The position numbers and the translations under genes are program-made. This document shows, piece by piece, positions 44,764 to 53,794 of a stretch of DNA of 64,000 nt. The notes beneath the pieces are model-generated. The model searched no databases, was not told where the DNA came from, and saw only the letters and a list, made by a program, of their open reading frames with translations. Numbering within the stretch: the stretch's first letter is position 1; every line of letters starts with the position of its first letter. This DNA comes from Geothermovivens sp964644845. GTDB taxonomy: Bacteria > Zhuqueibacterota > Zhuqueibacteria > Oleimicrobiales > Geothermoviventaceae. Location of the stretch: assembly GCA_964644845.1 (NCBI GenBank), contig CAZXXS010000012.1, forward strand, positions 1-64,000, given 5' to 3'.

Positions 44764-45206
44764 ACCGGCCCCTCCCTCACAACGGTTTTGCTCATTCTGT
44801 TTTCAAGTCCCGGCGTCTGCGTGGGCCGAAACGGCTCGACGAACAAAGACAGACGGACTGGTCCTGCTGACGCCCTTCCCGACTCACCCCTACCCAACCC
44901 AATGCAGATCGAGGGGACCCCGGCCGCGCGCAACGCCGTTCGAACCCGTCCAGTTTCTTTCTTCTACCTCCCTTTTCGCACTACACAGCTTCAACGGAAC
45001 AACATCCTGACAGTCCGGCACCGAGGGGAAGGTCTCTCCTTCCGCCCCTGGCCACTGCACGCGTTGCCCCGGATGTGCCAGCACCCCTCAACCCTTACGG
45101 CCTGGCGCTGACCGGGGCACCAAACTGCCCACCTGAGCGTCCTCAACCGGCGTGGTTGGCCCCGGCGGTTGCGCAGTCCAATTCTCTGTTCGAGTAGCCG
45201 CGGCTT
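44764..45206. other. Intergenic region between convergent genes
   Basis: Immediately after the membrane protein, AACCG (from 44763) and CGGTT with two extra T form a weak stem with a 15-nt loop, a possible terminator. The rest holds no gene I can support. Confidence 0.45.
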
Positions 45207-46391
45207 CTAACGCAGCCACAGAACTTTTCGCACGAAGGTTTGCTCCTGATTCTCGAGCCAGAGCAGGTAGACCCCCGTCGGTACCAAGTTCCCCTCAGTG
45301 TCAGTACCTTTCCACACCCATCCTGTACACTGTTGCGGTTCCACGCTGACGACTTCCCTTCCAAGCACGTCCGTAACCCTGAGCCGCACGTGGGTCGCCT
45401 TCCCCGGAGACCAGCCGACCCGCGTCTGGAGCGTACCGAGACGGGGCCCAAACGGGTTTGGGTACGGTCCTTCAATCGCAAAGCCCTTGGGCACGCGTTC
45501 GGTCTCCGGCTTCTGCTGCACTTTCACCTTCAGCATTGCCAGGATTTCGACCGTCCCGTCGCTGTTTTGAACCTTGAGCCGGTATTCAACGGCTTCAATC
45601 TTGGGCAAGGCGGTGTCCATCCACTGGTAAATTGCACCCTGGCTCCCCGAACCTCGAGACTGAAAGAGGCGGGAAACAACCGAAAACGGCGTGTCCAGTC
45701 CCGTTCTCCTCTCAATCAGAAAACCGATTACGTCCGTCTCACTTGCGGTTCGCCACTCCAGCCTCACGTAGGTTGGTGCAATCTCCGTCGCCCGGAAGTA
45801 GAGTAAACCGACGGGAAGAGACGAGTCGTACACACTGTTTTCCGCCTTGGGCGTGCCGTTGATCGGGTTGTTGTCGGCGTCGTGACCGTTTCTGGTTGTT
45901 CCGTCGTTCGTACCCCAACTGTCTGCGTCCGACCCGTCGATGTCCGGGTGTTTGCGCTCCATCGATGATTTCGAACCATTGTCGCCAGCAAACCAGCCCG
46001 ACGAACAGTCCACTCGATCGATCACGTTGCCCCCGGGATCCTTCAACACCAGGTCTTCACCCGTGTTACCGAGCGTTCCGGTGTAGATTTGGTCTGCCTC
46101 AATGTCTGACACGGTCTGGTCATCCGTTCGCTCCAGCAAGAAATAAGCGTGGGCCAAAATCGTCCCCTGCAGCTGAATCGACGGCGTACCGTCGGCGGCC
46201 TCCAGCGTCCAGCCATCCAGCACGATGTCCGAAGCCGTGTCGTTGTACAGTTCGATCCACTCGTCGTTCACGCTTGCAGACGTACCCATCCAAGCAATCT
46301 CGTTGATTACAACGTCCCTGGCGGAGTACCCGGCCCGTGCGTTCACCGTGAGGATAAACATGACCGACAGCACGAGAGTCGTGGTTCGCAT
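45207..46391 (-). CDS. Lamin-tail-domain protein with T9SS sorting domain
   Basis: A 394-residue exported protein. ATG at 46391 (AGGAGGGG upstream), signal peptide to about residue 21. Residues 25-150 are a lamin-tail (LTD) Ig-like domain: VVINEIAWMGTSASVNDEWIELYN is its signature, followed by GWTLEAADG and FLLERTDDQTV. A DIDGSDADSWGTNDG linker leads to a fibronectin-like domain, then the sorting domain GPYPNPFGPRLG ... VRLRVTDVLGREVVSV ... GVYLLWLENQEQTFVRKVLWLR. Bacterial LTD proteins are often surface or nuclease-associated; no nuclease domain is present here. Confidence 0.9.
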   Translation of the reverse strand: MRTTTLVLSVMFILTVNARAGYSARDVVINEIAWMGTSASVNDEWIELYNDTASDIVLDGWTLEAADGTPSIQLQGTILAHAYFLLERTDDQTVSDIEADQIYTGTLGNTGEDLVLKDPGGNVIDRVDCSSGWFAGDNGSKSSMERKHPDIDGSDADSWGTNDGTTRNGHDADNNPINGTPKAENSVYDSSLPVGLLYFRATEIAPTYVRLEWRTASETDVIGFLIERRTGLDTPFSVVSRLFQSRGSGSQGAIYQWMDTALPKIEAVEYRLKVQNSDGTVEILAMLKVKVQQKPETERVPKGFAIEGPYPNPFGPRLGTLQTRVGWSPGKATHVRLRVTDVLGREVVSVEPQQCTGWVWKGTDTEGNLVPTGVYLLWLENQEQTFVRKVLWLR

Positions 46392-47629
46392 GGTTTTCCC
46401 CTCCTGTTTGCAGTTCAGCGGGCAAACCCCACTTGCGCCCCGAGTACACGGAGCGTTCACCCAAACCTTACACATGAGGATTTTGAAGAGGACTGGACCG
46501 GTCTGTCAGGCCATCTTGAGGTCCGTCTGGTGGAAAAGATGGGGTTGGGGTACGACAGGGAAAAACCGTGATGTCCGGCAGGATGCACCCCCGCGTGCAG
46601 CTCCCCTCCTGCTCAAGTCCCCACGTGAAAGATAACCCAGGAACCCCCCGAAGTCAAGAGAAAATTGGCACAGGAAGGAAAAATTCGTGAATTTTCCTCA
46701 AAAGATCTGCGCAGAAAACTAAGGCCTCCCAGGGCTTCAGGGCGAAACCCGGTGCAACTCGCTTTTCTCCGTGTCGTTTGCTCCGTTATGTTTGGATTGC
46801 GGCTGCGTGTAAGCTGCGGGCCCACTTGCACTTCCACGAGGATAGACTACTCTGGTGTCGAACCGGTTGTCGGACTCCGCGTACCGCTGCCGCGTCTACA
46901 GCGCACCCGTTTGCCAGCGGCCCGGTGGCAGAGCTCACTTCGCCGTTAAGCATTCTTGCTGCATCGAAGGACCTACGGGCGTCGCCTACAGGCAGCAGCC
47001 AGGATCCGTCAGGTGCTCTGGCAGTCTGCTCAAGGCATCGTCCAATCCAGAGGGAAACCTGTTGGGGTTGACCGCACTCGGGATCGGGTTTCGTTCGCCG
47101 GGTTTCTGGAAAAGGTGATCCTCGTTCGGGTGGTACGTGGTTGGAGTCGTCCTTGCAACTTTAACAGGAGAAAAGACGGCGAGGATGGATAAGAGGGCTT
47201 GCAACCGACGGAAAGGTCTCGGACCGAAGTGTGCTCACCCGGCGTTTCTTTGTGCAACTCAAGGATCCGGTCCTCGGGCCAATCAGCACTCCGTGGCGTC
47301 CATTCCCACTCTGGCTACTCCTGTGGCCACCGTGCACCCTGCCCGGTGCACAACAAGTAAGACCGAAGAGTGCTTCTTTCGAAGGATTGTTTTGTTTTCA
47401 CCCGCCTCCGGATGCAGAAAAGGGAGTACAAAGCCCCCTTCGGGCAGTCCCCCCACCCTGTGAACGCCAGAACCCCCTTGCGAAGCGCCGTCGCTCCGGG
47501 CCCTCGGATTCGCTCCCAACAAAACACGAAGCAAAGCCCGCCGCTTCCCTTCTGGACTCGAACGCCCCGTTCCACGGCCTGGCCCCTTTCGGAACCGGAC
47601 CAACCCCGGGATGCTCTGGTGCAACAGGA
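46392..47629. other. 1.2-kb stretch without a recognisable gene
   Basis: No protein, tRNA or known structured RNA is recognised. A small open frame starting at ATG 47185 (ribosome-site-like AGGAG upstream, 92 codons, Cys-rich) is the only one with a start signal, but its sequence has no motif I know and it reads like chance coding in GC-rich DNA. Confidence 0.45.
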
Positions 47630-47917
47630 CTATTCAGTCGGCTTCGTAACCTGAAAATACAGCACCGGACCGCGGCTACGCCGGAAAACCAGTTCCACAC
47701 CCAATTCTTTCGCCGCCCGTCTCAGTCTGTTGCGCACCGTCAGCTTCCGCTCGCCTTCCTCCAGCTCCACTGCAGCCCAGTCTCCCGGCTGCAGCCCTTC
47801 CAGGTAGCTGCGGTACTGCTGCCGGATCAACTCCCGCTGAGATGGACCTTGTCGCTTCATCTTCGGCTTCACCAGTTTCTCGACTTCTTCTTCCGTGAGC
47901 TTACGTACGTTCGGCAT
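47630..47917 (-). CDS. Conserved small basic protein
   Basis: A 95-residue protein without signal or membrane segment. It contains LTEEEVEKLVKPKMKRQG, an IRQQYRSYLEGLQPGDWAAVEL segment and EGERKLTVRNRLRRAAKELGVEL with a LYFQVTK end. I remember similar 80-100-residue proteins in Chloroflexi and other lineages with the same 'Q-Y ... G-E-R-x-L-x-V-R-x-R-L' core, of unknown function. The ATG at 47917 has GAGGG 8 nt upstream. It follows the SLC13 gene on the same strand after a 189-nt gap. Confidence 0.75.
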   Translation of the reverse strand: MPNVRKLTEEEVEKLVKPKMKRQGPSQRELIRQQYRSYLEGLQPGDWAAVELEEGERKLTVRNRLRRAAKELGVELVFRRSRGPVLYFQVTKPTE

Positions 47918-48106
47918 GTCTCAACCCTCACTGTGTTGGTGTTCACTCCCACGACGTTCACACGAAATCAACCTGCTGGTAGCCGTCAAAAGCGCCCAGA
48001 TCATTTCCCTCTACGCCTGGCCCCGTCTTGCGCAGCTCCGCTCACAGGCTTTCCGCAACCGTTCAACCAATCCGAGGCCTCGCGCACTCGGCGACACCGT
48101 ACACAC

Positions 48107-49891
48107 TCAAACGTACAGCAGACTTACCACAGCGATTGCCACAAATCCCGTCAACACCTGGAGCGGAATGCCAATTCGCAGGTAGTCGCTGAACTTGTAG
48201 CCACCAGGACCGTAAACCATCAGGTTCGTTTGGTAGCTAATCGGTGTGGCAAAACTTGCGGCAGCAGCCACGGCAACCAGAATGGCAAAGGGGCGAAGCG
48301 CCGCACCCGAAAGCAGGGCCGTCGAAAGTGCAACGGGGAAAAGCAAGGCCGCTGTGGCGTTGCTCGTGATGACCGTGTTCGCCAAGCTCGTTATGCCGTA
48401 GACACCCACCACGGCACCAAAAGTCCCCAGCGTTTGCTGAAGATGGACAATGCCCCTGCCAAGTAGATCCGCCAAACCCGAGTTCTTGATGGCAGCTGCG
48501 ATGCCAAACGCACTGGCGATGGCGATCAGCACCCGCCAATCGATCGCACGCCGCGCCTCGGCACGGGAAATTGAGCCGCTGAGGACCATCAGCAACGCCG
48601 CCCCGCTGGCCGCCGCTACCAGTGGGAACACCTTCGCTGCGGCCAGTGCCACCATCGCCACGAAGATGCCACCCGCCAGATAAGCCTGCCAGCGCGGCTT
48701 CGACGGCACCACAGCCGAACTCGAGATCAGATAAAAATCATCCGAGTGGTACCACCGCTTCATGAAGTCCCGGTCAGCCAGTAACAAAAGGGTGTCACCG
48801 GGGCGCAACACAACGTCTCCGATCTTGCTACGGATGCGCTCGCCGTTGCGGTGGATCGCGATGATCACAGCGCCGTACTTGGCGCGAAAATTACTTTCCC
48901 TGACGTTCTTGCCGACCAGAGGCGAGCTCTGGGAAACTACTGCCTCAAACGTCTGCACTTTGTCAGAGTCGTACTGCTTGAGATCGAAAGAGGAATCCTT
49001 CACCAGCTGCAGACCCGGCGTCTTCTGCAGCTCCAGGATTGTCTTGGGCAACCCAGTGAAAAACAAACGATCACCCTCAAGAATGCGCTCGTCAGGACCC
49101 GCGGGGGCAATCACCTCGCCGTTGCGTTCGATTTGAAAGAGAAACAAACCCTTCAGGTGCCGAAGACCAGCTTCTTCGATCGTCTTGCCGATGTTTCGGT
49201 AATCCGGTGTCACCTTGAGTTCGATCACAAATTCTCGCACGCGCTCCCCAAGCTCCACGAGGGGCTCTTTCCGATCGGGCAACAATCGTGGTCCCGCCAA
49301 AATCAGAAACGCCAGCCCAACCAATGCCATGGGGACACCCACCGTCGCGACTTCGAAGAAACCAAAACCCTGTTCGCCACTCTCGATGAGAAGTCCGTGG
49401 ACAATCAGGATCGTGCTTGTGCCAATCAGAGTGCACATGCCGCCGAGAATGGCCGCGTAGGAAACCGGGATGAGGAACTTGGACGGCGAGAGCCCGTGTT
49501 TCTCCGTCCACGAGCGTACCGCTGGGATGAGCATGGCCACTAAGGGCGTGTTGTTGGTGAACGCCGAAACCGCCGCGATCGGTACGACAATCCGCACCAG
49601 TTGTCGACGCACACTTGTGGGTCTACCGTTGCCAAAGAGCAAAGGGTAGAGGACTTCCAGCGCACCCGTCTGGTAAAGGCCTCCTGCCACGACAAACAGG
49701 AGACCAATCGAAAGGACACCAACGTTTGAAAACCCCCGGAACGCCTCTTCCGGCGAAATGACTTTGCCCAACATGAGCAGAACCAGTGCCCCGAAGAGGG
49801 CAACCTCCGCCTCCAGCGCTTCCCGCGCCAGGACGAAAACCAGAGCAACAAGAATCAGTGAGGTGTAGAGCAACTGTGGTGTCACGGGCAC
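48107..49891 (-). CDS. SLC13-family anion permease with two TrkA-C domains
   Basis: A 594-residue membrane transporter. Two hydrophobic halves (ALVFVLAREALEAEVALFGA to about 210; about 390-594) flank a cytosolic insert with two RCK_C/TrkA-C domains (KVTPDYRNIGKTIEEAGLRH..LFLFQIERNG; SPLVGKNVRESNFRAKYGAV..GDTLLLLADRD). The half-site motif TNNTPLVAML and SNATAALLFPVA correspond to the SNT-type substrate loops of divalent anion:sodium symporters. With ATP sulfurylase and APS kinase upstream on the same strand, sulfate is the likely substrate. The start is GTG 49891; a second GTG two codons later is possible. Confidence 0.88.
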   Translation of the reverse strand: MPVTPQLLYTSLILVALVFVLAREALEAEVALFGALVLLMLGKVISPEEAFRGFSNVGVLSIGLLFVVAGGLYQTGALEVLYPLLFGNGRPTSVRRQLVRIVVPIAAVSAFTNNTPLVAMLIPAVRSWTEKHGLSPSKFLIPVSYAAILGGMCTLIGTSTILIVHGLLIESGEQGFGFFEVATVGVPMALVGLAFLILAGPRLLPDRKEPLVELGERVREFVIELKVTPDYRNIGKTIEEAGLRHLKGLFLFQIERNGEVIAPAGPDERILEGDRLFFTGLPKTILELQKTPGLQLVKDSSFDLKQYDSDKVQTFEAVVSQSSPLVGKNVRESNFRAKYGAVIIAIHRNGERIRSKIGDVVLRPGDTLLLLADRDFMKRWYHSDDFYLISSSAVVPSKPRWQAYLAGGIFVAMVALAAAKVFPLVAAASGAALLMVLSGSISRAEARRAIDWRVLIAIASAFGIAAAIKNSGLADLLGRGIVHLQQTLGTFGAVVGVYGITSLANTVITSNATAALLFPVALSTALLSGAALRPFAILVAVAAAASFATPISYQTNLMVYGPGGYKFSDYLRIGIPLQVLTGFVAIAVVSLLYV

Positions 49892-50217
49892 CTGCAGTCA
49901 GAAAACGGAAATGGGTTGCGATTGTAACCTGCTACGTTCCTCACACCAGACAACCACATCGGGCGTCACCTCTGGCCCCCTGACGTACCGAACGGGTCTG
50001 ACGCCCCCTGATGAAATGGGTCACGTGTTCGTCGCAGTACTCTTTGGTCAGGCAAACATCCACGCGAGGCCCGCCACCCGTGCCGCTCCATTTGAGAATC
50101 TGCCCCTTGGCCGCCTCGTCTCTACTCGAGCCGACCAACACCGCAGACCGCGCGCGGACACAGCCTTCGGATCGAATGCCTGGGTCGACCTTTCTCCTCT
50201 CCCAACGCGGACAACCA
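49892..50217. other. Intergenic region between ATP sulfurylase and permease
   Basis: No gene recognised. The gap of 326 nt may carry an internal promoter for the permease, but I see no TTGnnn-17-TAnnTT match I would defend. Confidence 0.4.
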
Positions 50218-51402
50218 TCAGCCCTTTTGCCTGTACGCCTCCACGAGCACTTCGGCAACCTCCGGCCTTGTAAACTCTGCCGGGGGACGTTCGCCACGAC
50301 GAAGCATCTCCCGAACCTTCGTGCCGCTCAGAAAAACGTGGCTCGACTTGTCGTGCGGGCAGGTTTTGCTTGTAGCCATGTTCCCACACTCGGTGCAGTA
50401 GAAAGCGTGCTCGAACTTCAAGGGCGTGATCCCCAACTCTCCGGGTTCGAACTCGTCGAAAATCTCCTGCGCCTCGTAGGTACCGTAGTAGCTGCCTACA
50501 CCGGCGTGGTCGCGGCCCACAATGAAATGCGTGCAACCGTAGTTCTTCCGCACGATGGCGTGAAAAATCGCCTCGCGCGGCCCACCGTAACGCATGGCAG
50601 CCGGATTGATCACCAGCGCTACCCTGTCCCGCGGGTAGTAATTTTCCAGCAGCACTTCGTAGCAACGCATCCGAACGTCCGCCGGGATGTCGTCGCTCTT
50701 GGTTTCCCCAACGATGGGGTGAATCAGCAAGCCATCCACAATCTCTAAAGCGCATTTCTGCAGGTACTCGTGCGCCCTGTGGATGGGATTCCGCGTTTGA
50801 AACCCAACCACTGTCCGCCAGCCCTTTTTCTGAAACAGCCGACGTGTCTCCGCTGGTGGCAGGTAGTAGGACTCGAACTGGCCAAACGACGGGCGCGAAA
50901 TGAGCCAGATCGGCCCGCCGATGAGCCATTCCTGCATTCGGTAGACTGCCGCCACGCCGGGATGCGCCTCTTCTGTCGTCTTGAAAACTTTCTCGGCAAA
51001 CTCGCGCTTGTCGTAGCGGTACCGCTCGGCGATCTCCATGACTCCGAGGATTTCGCCGTTGGCATCTGTCAGGGCCACACGTCTGCCCGGCTCAGTCTCC
51101 GGGGTTTCATCCGTGGAGAGCACGATTGGCATGGACCAGGGTAAACCGCTGGCCAGACGCATCGAATCCAGCACCGACTGGAAGTCCTTCTGCCCCATGA
51201 AGCCCTCCAACGGACTGAACGCCCCGTTGGCGATCATGAGCAGATCCGAGACTTCCCAATCGTTCAGCCGAAATTTCGGCAACGATGCTGCCTCGCTCAA
51301 CCACTTGTCCCGTTCGTCCTCCGGGATCTCGCGGTTGACGAGCTTGCCGCCGTGCGGCGGAATTGGACGATCTAACGATGGGGCATCAGGTTGTTCAGAC
51401 AT
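50218..51402 (-). CDS. sat: ATP sulfurylase (sulfate adenylyltransferase)
   Basis: A 394-residue ATP sulfurylase that forms APS from sulfate and ATP. Signature motifs QTRNPIHRAHEY and GRDHAGVGSYYG are intact, and CTECGNMATSKTCPHD near the C-terminus is the zinc-binding Cys cluster typical of prokaryotic Sat. The ATG at 51402 has AAGGA 4-5 nt upstream. It follows the APS kinase gene by 202 nt. No APS or PAPS reductase lies in the window, so whether the operon serves cysteine synthesis, sulfation or dissimilation cannot be settled here. Confidence 0.95.
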   Translation of the reverse strand: MSEQPDAPSLDRPIPPHGGKLVNREIPEDERDKWLSEAASLPKFRLNDWEVSDLLMIANGAFSPLEGFMGQKDFQSVLDSMRLASGLPWSMPIVLSTDETPETEPGRRVALTDANGEILGVMEIAERYRYDKREFAEKVFKTTEEAHPGVAAVYRMQEWLIGGPIWLISRPSFGQFESYYLPPAETRRLFQKKGWRTVVGFQTRNPIHRAHEYLQKCALEIVDGLLIHPIVGETKSDDIPADVRMRCYEVLLENYYPRDRVALVINPAAMRYGGPREAIFHAIVRKNYGCTHFIVGRDHAGVGSYYGTYEAQEIFDEFEPGELGITPLKFEHAFYCTECGNMATSKTCPHDKSSHVFLSGTKVREMLRRGERPPAEFTRPEVAEVLVEAYRQKG

Positions 51403-51604
51403 CGGTTCCTTCCGTTCATTTCTTCTCAATTGCAAACCAACTCTCACGTCAGTCTGTTCGAATTTGGTCGGGCGGACCGCCGACAAACGGAAGCGGGGCG
51501 TCCCGCCGTCAGTAAGTTCGGGTTCCTCTCGCGTCGAGCCGGACGGCCCTTTTGCTCAGGAGTGCCAAAGCTTGTTTCAAAACGCTCCCTCGGCGACGGC
51601 CAAC

Positions 51605-52225
51605 CTACTTAGCTCTCGGTACAATCCCCTGCTCTTCCAGGTAGCCGACTACCACCTCGGCCGCCTCCGAGACACTCATCTGATCCGTGTGCACTTCGAT
51701 CTCGGGATTTTCCGGTGGTTCGTAGGGAGCCGAAATCCCCGTGAATTCGGGGATCTCACCAGCTTTCGCTTTCTTGTACAAGCCTTTCGGATCCCGGGAC
51801 TCGCACACCTGCACAGGGCAATTCACGTACACCTCGACAAAGCGCCCTTCCTCCAGCAGCGCCCGGGCGCGATTGCGGTCCTTGCGGTACGGTGAAACAA
51901 ACGCCGTAAGGGCGATCACACCGGCGTCAGCAAACAGTTTGGCCACTTCGCCGATGCGCCGGATGTTTTCCTCGCGGTCCTCAGGCGAAAATCCCAGATC
52001 CTTATTGAGACCGTGACGAATGTTGTCGCCATCAAGCACGTACGTCAATCTGCCCCGCTGGTGTAGCAGATGCGCAACTTCATTGGCCAGCGTGGATTTG
52101 CCGGAACTCGGTAACCCGGTGAACCACAGCACGCAGCCTTTCTGGTTCAACAGCCGTTCGCGATCTTCACGCGTGATCTTGTACTCGTGCCAGACAACAT
52201 TAGGAGACTTGGTAGGTTCGCTCAT
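51605..52225 (-). CDS. cysC: Adenylylsulfate (APS) kinase
   Basis: A 206-residue P-loop kinase converting APS to PAPS. GLPSSGKSTLANEV is the Walker A loop; LDGDNIRHGLNKDLGFSPED, NIRRIGEVAKLFADAG and FVSPYRKDRNRAR are substrate segments; FTGISAPYEPP is the family C-terminal motif. The start ATG at 52225 lacks a good ribosome site. It is the first gene after a 440-nt leader (see below). Confidence 0.95.
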   Translation of the reverse strand: MSEPTKSPNVVWHEYKITREDRERLLNQKGCVLWFTGLPSSGKSTLANEVAHLLHQRGRLTYVLDGDNIRHGLNKDLGFSPEDREENIRRIGEVAKLFADAGVIALTAFVSPYRKDRNRARALLEEGRFVEVYVNCPVQVCESRDPKGLYKKAKAGEIPEFTGISAPYEPPENPEIEVHTDQMSVSEAAEVVVGYLEEQGIVPRAK

Positions 52226-52661
52226 GGTCGTGCACCCGATCGGTTAATGTGAAAAATCGTTCACCAACGAAGACCCACAGAGTTCTCGCCGCTGCGCACG
52301 CCTTCAGCAACCCTGCACAGGGCTCAACGCCTTCTGAGCAGCTGGACAAGGTTCACCGCGAGCAAGACGGCACGCGGTTACACAAAAAACCGCTCCAGAA
52401 AGCAGTTCGATCTTCTACCCCAGGTCCAGGGTGGAAAATCAGGAACGCGTCCCCCGTGCCACTCGATCACCGAACCAGACGAAGGTCCCTCTCCACTGCG
52501 GTACCCGCCGAAGGAAGCGCCGACCGTACGACGGGACTCCTGCAAACCGACTTTCGCCCGCGTAAACAGCACCTGCTGTCGTACCGTGCACTTGGACAAC
52601 TAGCACAACAAAACGAGTTCTCTTTACGCATTCTCACCGATCTGCCAAATCGTGTCAGATC
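52226..52661 (-). other. Predicted long leader RNA of the sulfate activation genes
   Basis: Between promoter and cysC there is no open reading frame that looks like a leader peptide gene. The sequence has several potential helices (ACAGC/GCTGT around 52568-52582; the terminator above). It lacks the core I know of the SAM-I riboswitch (the K-turn and GAGGGA/GATGA elements). Length, terminator and strong promoter fit an attenuated leader. Confidence 0.5.
52384..52407 (-). terminator. Internal terminator in the cysC leader (attenuator candidate)
   Basis: On the minus strand AACTGCT (52407-52401), loop TTCTGG, AGCGGTT (52394-52388), then TTTT (52387-52384). This is a 7-bp stem with one G-U pair and a U-tract, lying about 255-275 nt after the predicted transcription start and 160 nt before the cysC ATG. 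The 3' arm can also pair with AACCGC just downstream (52379-52374). Confidence 0.55.
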
Positions 52662-52667
52662 CGTTCA

Positions 52668-52695
52668 AATGTACGATTTTCTACCAAATTGTCAA
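52668..52695 (-). promoter_or_regulatory. Promoter candidate of the cysC-sat unit
   Basis: TTGACA (52695-52690), 16 nt, TACATT (52673-52668, continuing TACATTTG) on the minus strand, with the start near 52661. Both hexamers are strong. It implies a leader of about 435 nt. Confidence 0.6.
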
Positions 52696-52699
52696 CTCT

Positions 52700-53561
52700 T
52701 TTTGCCTGCTTTCCGTCCCTTTCGTGCCTGGAAAAGATGCACCATCAGCCCGAAACAAACCTCTTGCTCTTTTTAGCGCGCCTCACTCACTTAAACGTTC
52801 CATTTTCACCTAAACGGCAAGAAACGTCTCACGGACATGAATTGGCTTCGAAACGCAGCCGACGATTTCCTGTAGTGCTGTCAGCGGAGGCTGTCGTTCG
52901 AGCTCCGTACCCCAAGCGGCCAGCGTCCACCGTGAAAAAAGAAGTCCCCAGGACCACGTCCAAGCGCTCCAAAGAGACCTGCCATCGAGACCGTACGCTC
53001 GGGAGAATCGATACCAATCCCTTGCTGGCAACGCAGTCGACAAAAGCCTGCAAGATCCATGTGGGAGCTGGCCTGCGGTCCCTTCTGCAGTAGTCTACGG
53101 CACGTTTCTTCAGCGACGCGAACCCGTTTGCTCCCCAGCTTTTGAGGATTACAGCGCACACACCGGCACACCGTCGCTCACATTCCGGGAGAACTCCCGC
53201 AATTAGGCGGGTGGATGTGGCATCCACACCCGGTGATCAGGCCTGTGAGTCCCATTCTAAGTACGGGATGAACCGACCTCCTGCCTACAAAAGCCGCAAC
53301 TTTCAGGTTCTTGGCTGTCTCAAAATTGCCCTGGAATCGACCTCCCGAGGTGTCCGAGCCGGAAATTTGCCACACAGGTATTGAACTACAACCGCTTTTC
53401 AAGCGCCCTCCACCTGATCTGACCTAAAATTGGAAATCCCAGGTGGACGTACGCAGCGACTTAGAGCCCCTGGAGATCTTTTCGTCAGTCACAGTAAACC
53501 GGCCTAAGCTGAGCACCAGTGTTCACTGGAAAATGACAGGAATTGCCAGCCCACATTCTCC
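52700..53561. other. Orphan non-coding stretch between cysC and second S8 protease
   Basis: About 860 nt between divergent promoters carries no protein or known RNA that I can recognise. It includes the hairpin cluster (53185-53233) and a dyad CCACCTG/CAGGTGG (about 53410-53446). Confidence 0.5.
53185..53233. repeat. Cluster of adjacent hairpins
   Basis: Within 50 nt: CGGGA-GAAC-TCCCG (53186-53199), CCCGC-AATTAG-GCGGG (53196-53211, sharing the TCCCGC arm with the first, so the two are exclusive), and GTGGATG-TGG-CATCCAC (53211-53227). An outer CCGGG/CCCGG pair encloses all. No promoter or U-tract gives a strand. Confidence 0.5.
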
Positions 53562-53590
53562 TTGATTTTGAGCGTCGAATCCGCTAATCT
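53562..53590 (+). promoter_or_regulatory. Promoter candidate for the second S8 protease
   Basis: TTGATT (53562-53567), 17 nt, TAATCT (53585-53590). The start near 53597 leaves a leader of about 200 nt. Confidence 0.5.
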
Positions 53591-53794
53591 GAGTAGGTCC
53601 TCGTGTTTAGGCACGGCGCGTTTTCATTGCAGAAAATTCTTTTCTGAGAGCTCGACGGTGAACACGGCGCGCGGAGCCCTGTTCGGGCACGGCCACGGAA
53701 GTTGCGAGCACCGGACGTCGCCGCGCGGGCAGGGCAAGGTGAGTTGGGCCTTGTGTGTTCCACCGCTTTCTCAATGACGATCGGGAAAAGGAAA

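Noticed and set aside
47185..47463. ORF with AGGAG before ATG 47185
   Set aside because: No motif, odd composition; kept only as a note in the region entry.
47231..48466. 411-codon open frame on the plus strand
   Set aside because: It lies opposite the SLC13 permease and the small basic protein and has no family motifs; composition shadow.
52501..52580. GAAGGAAGCGCC resembling the SRP RNA tetraloop region
   Set aside because: The conserved GGUCAGG side and partner strand are absent.
53405..53446. ACCTGATCTG resembling the TPP riboswitch core
   Set aside because: The rest of the thiamine aptamer (CTGAGA and GCGTAGGGA elements) is missing and no thiamine gene is near.
53571..53620. GGATTCGACG-like segment (minus strand) resembling the tmRNA 5' end
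   Set aside because: No matching acceptor 3' half or tag reading frame within 400 nt downstream, and a promoter lies across it.
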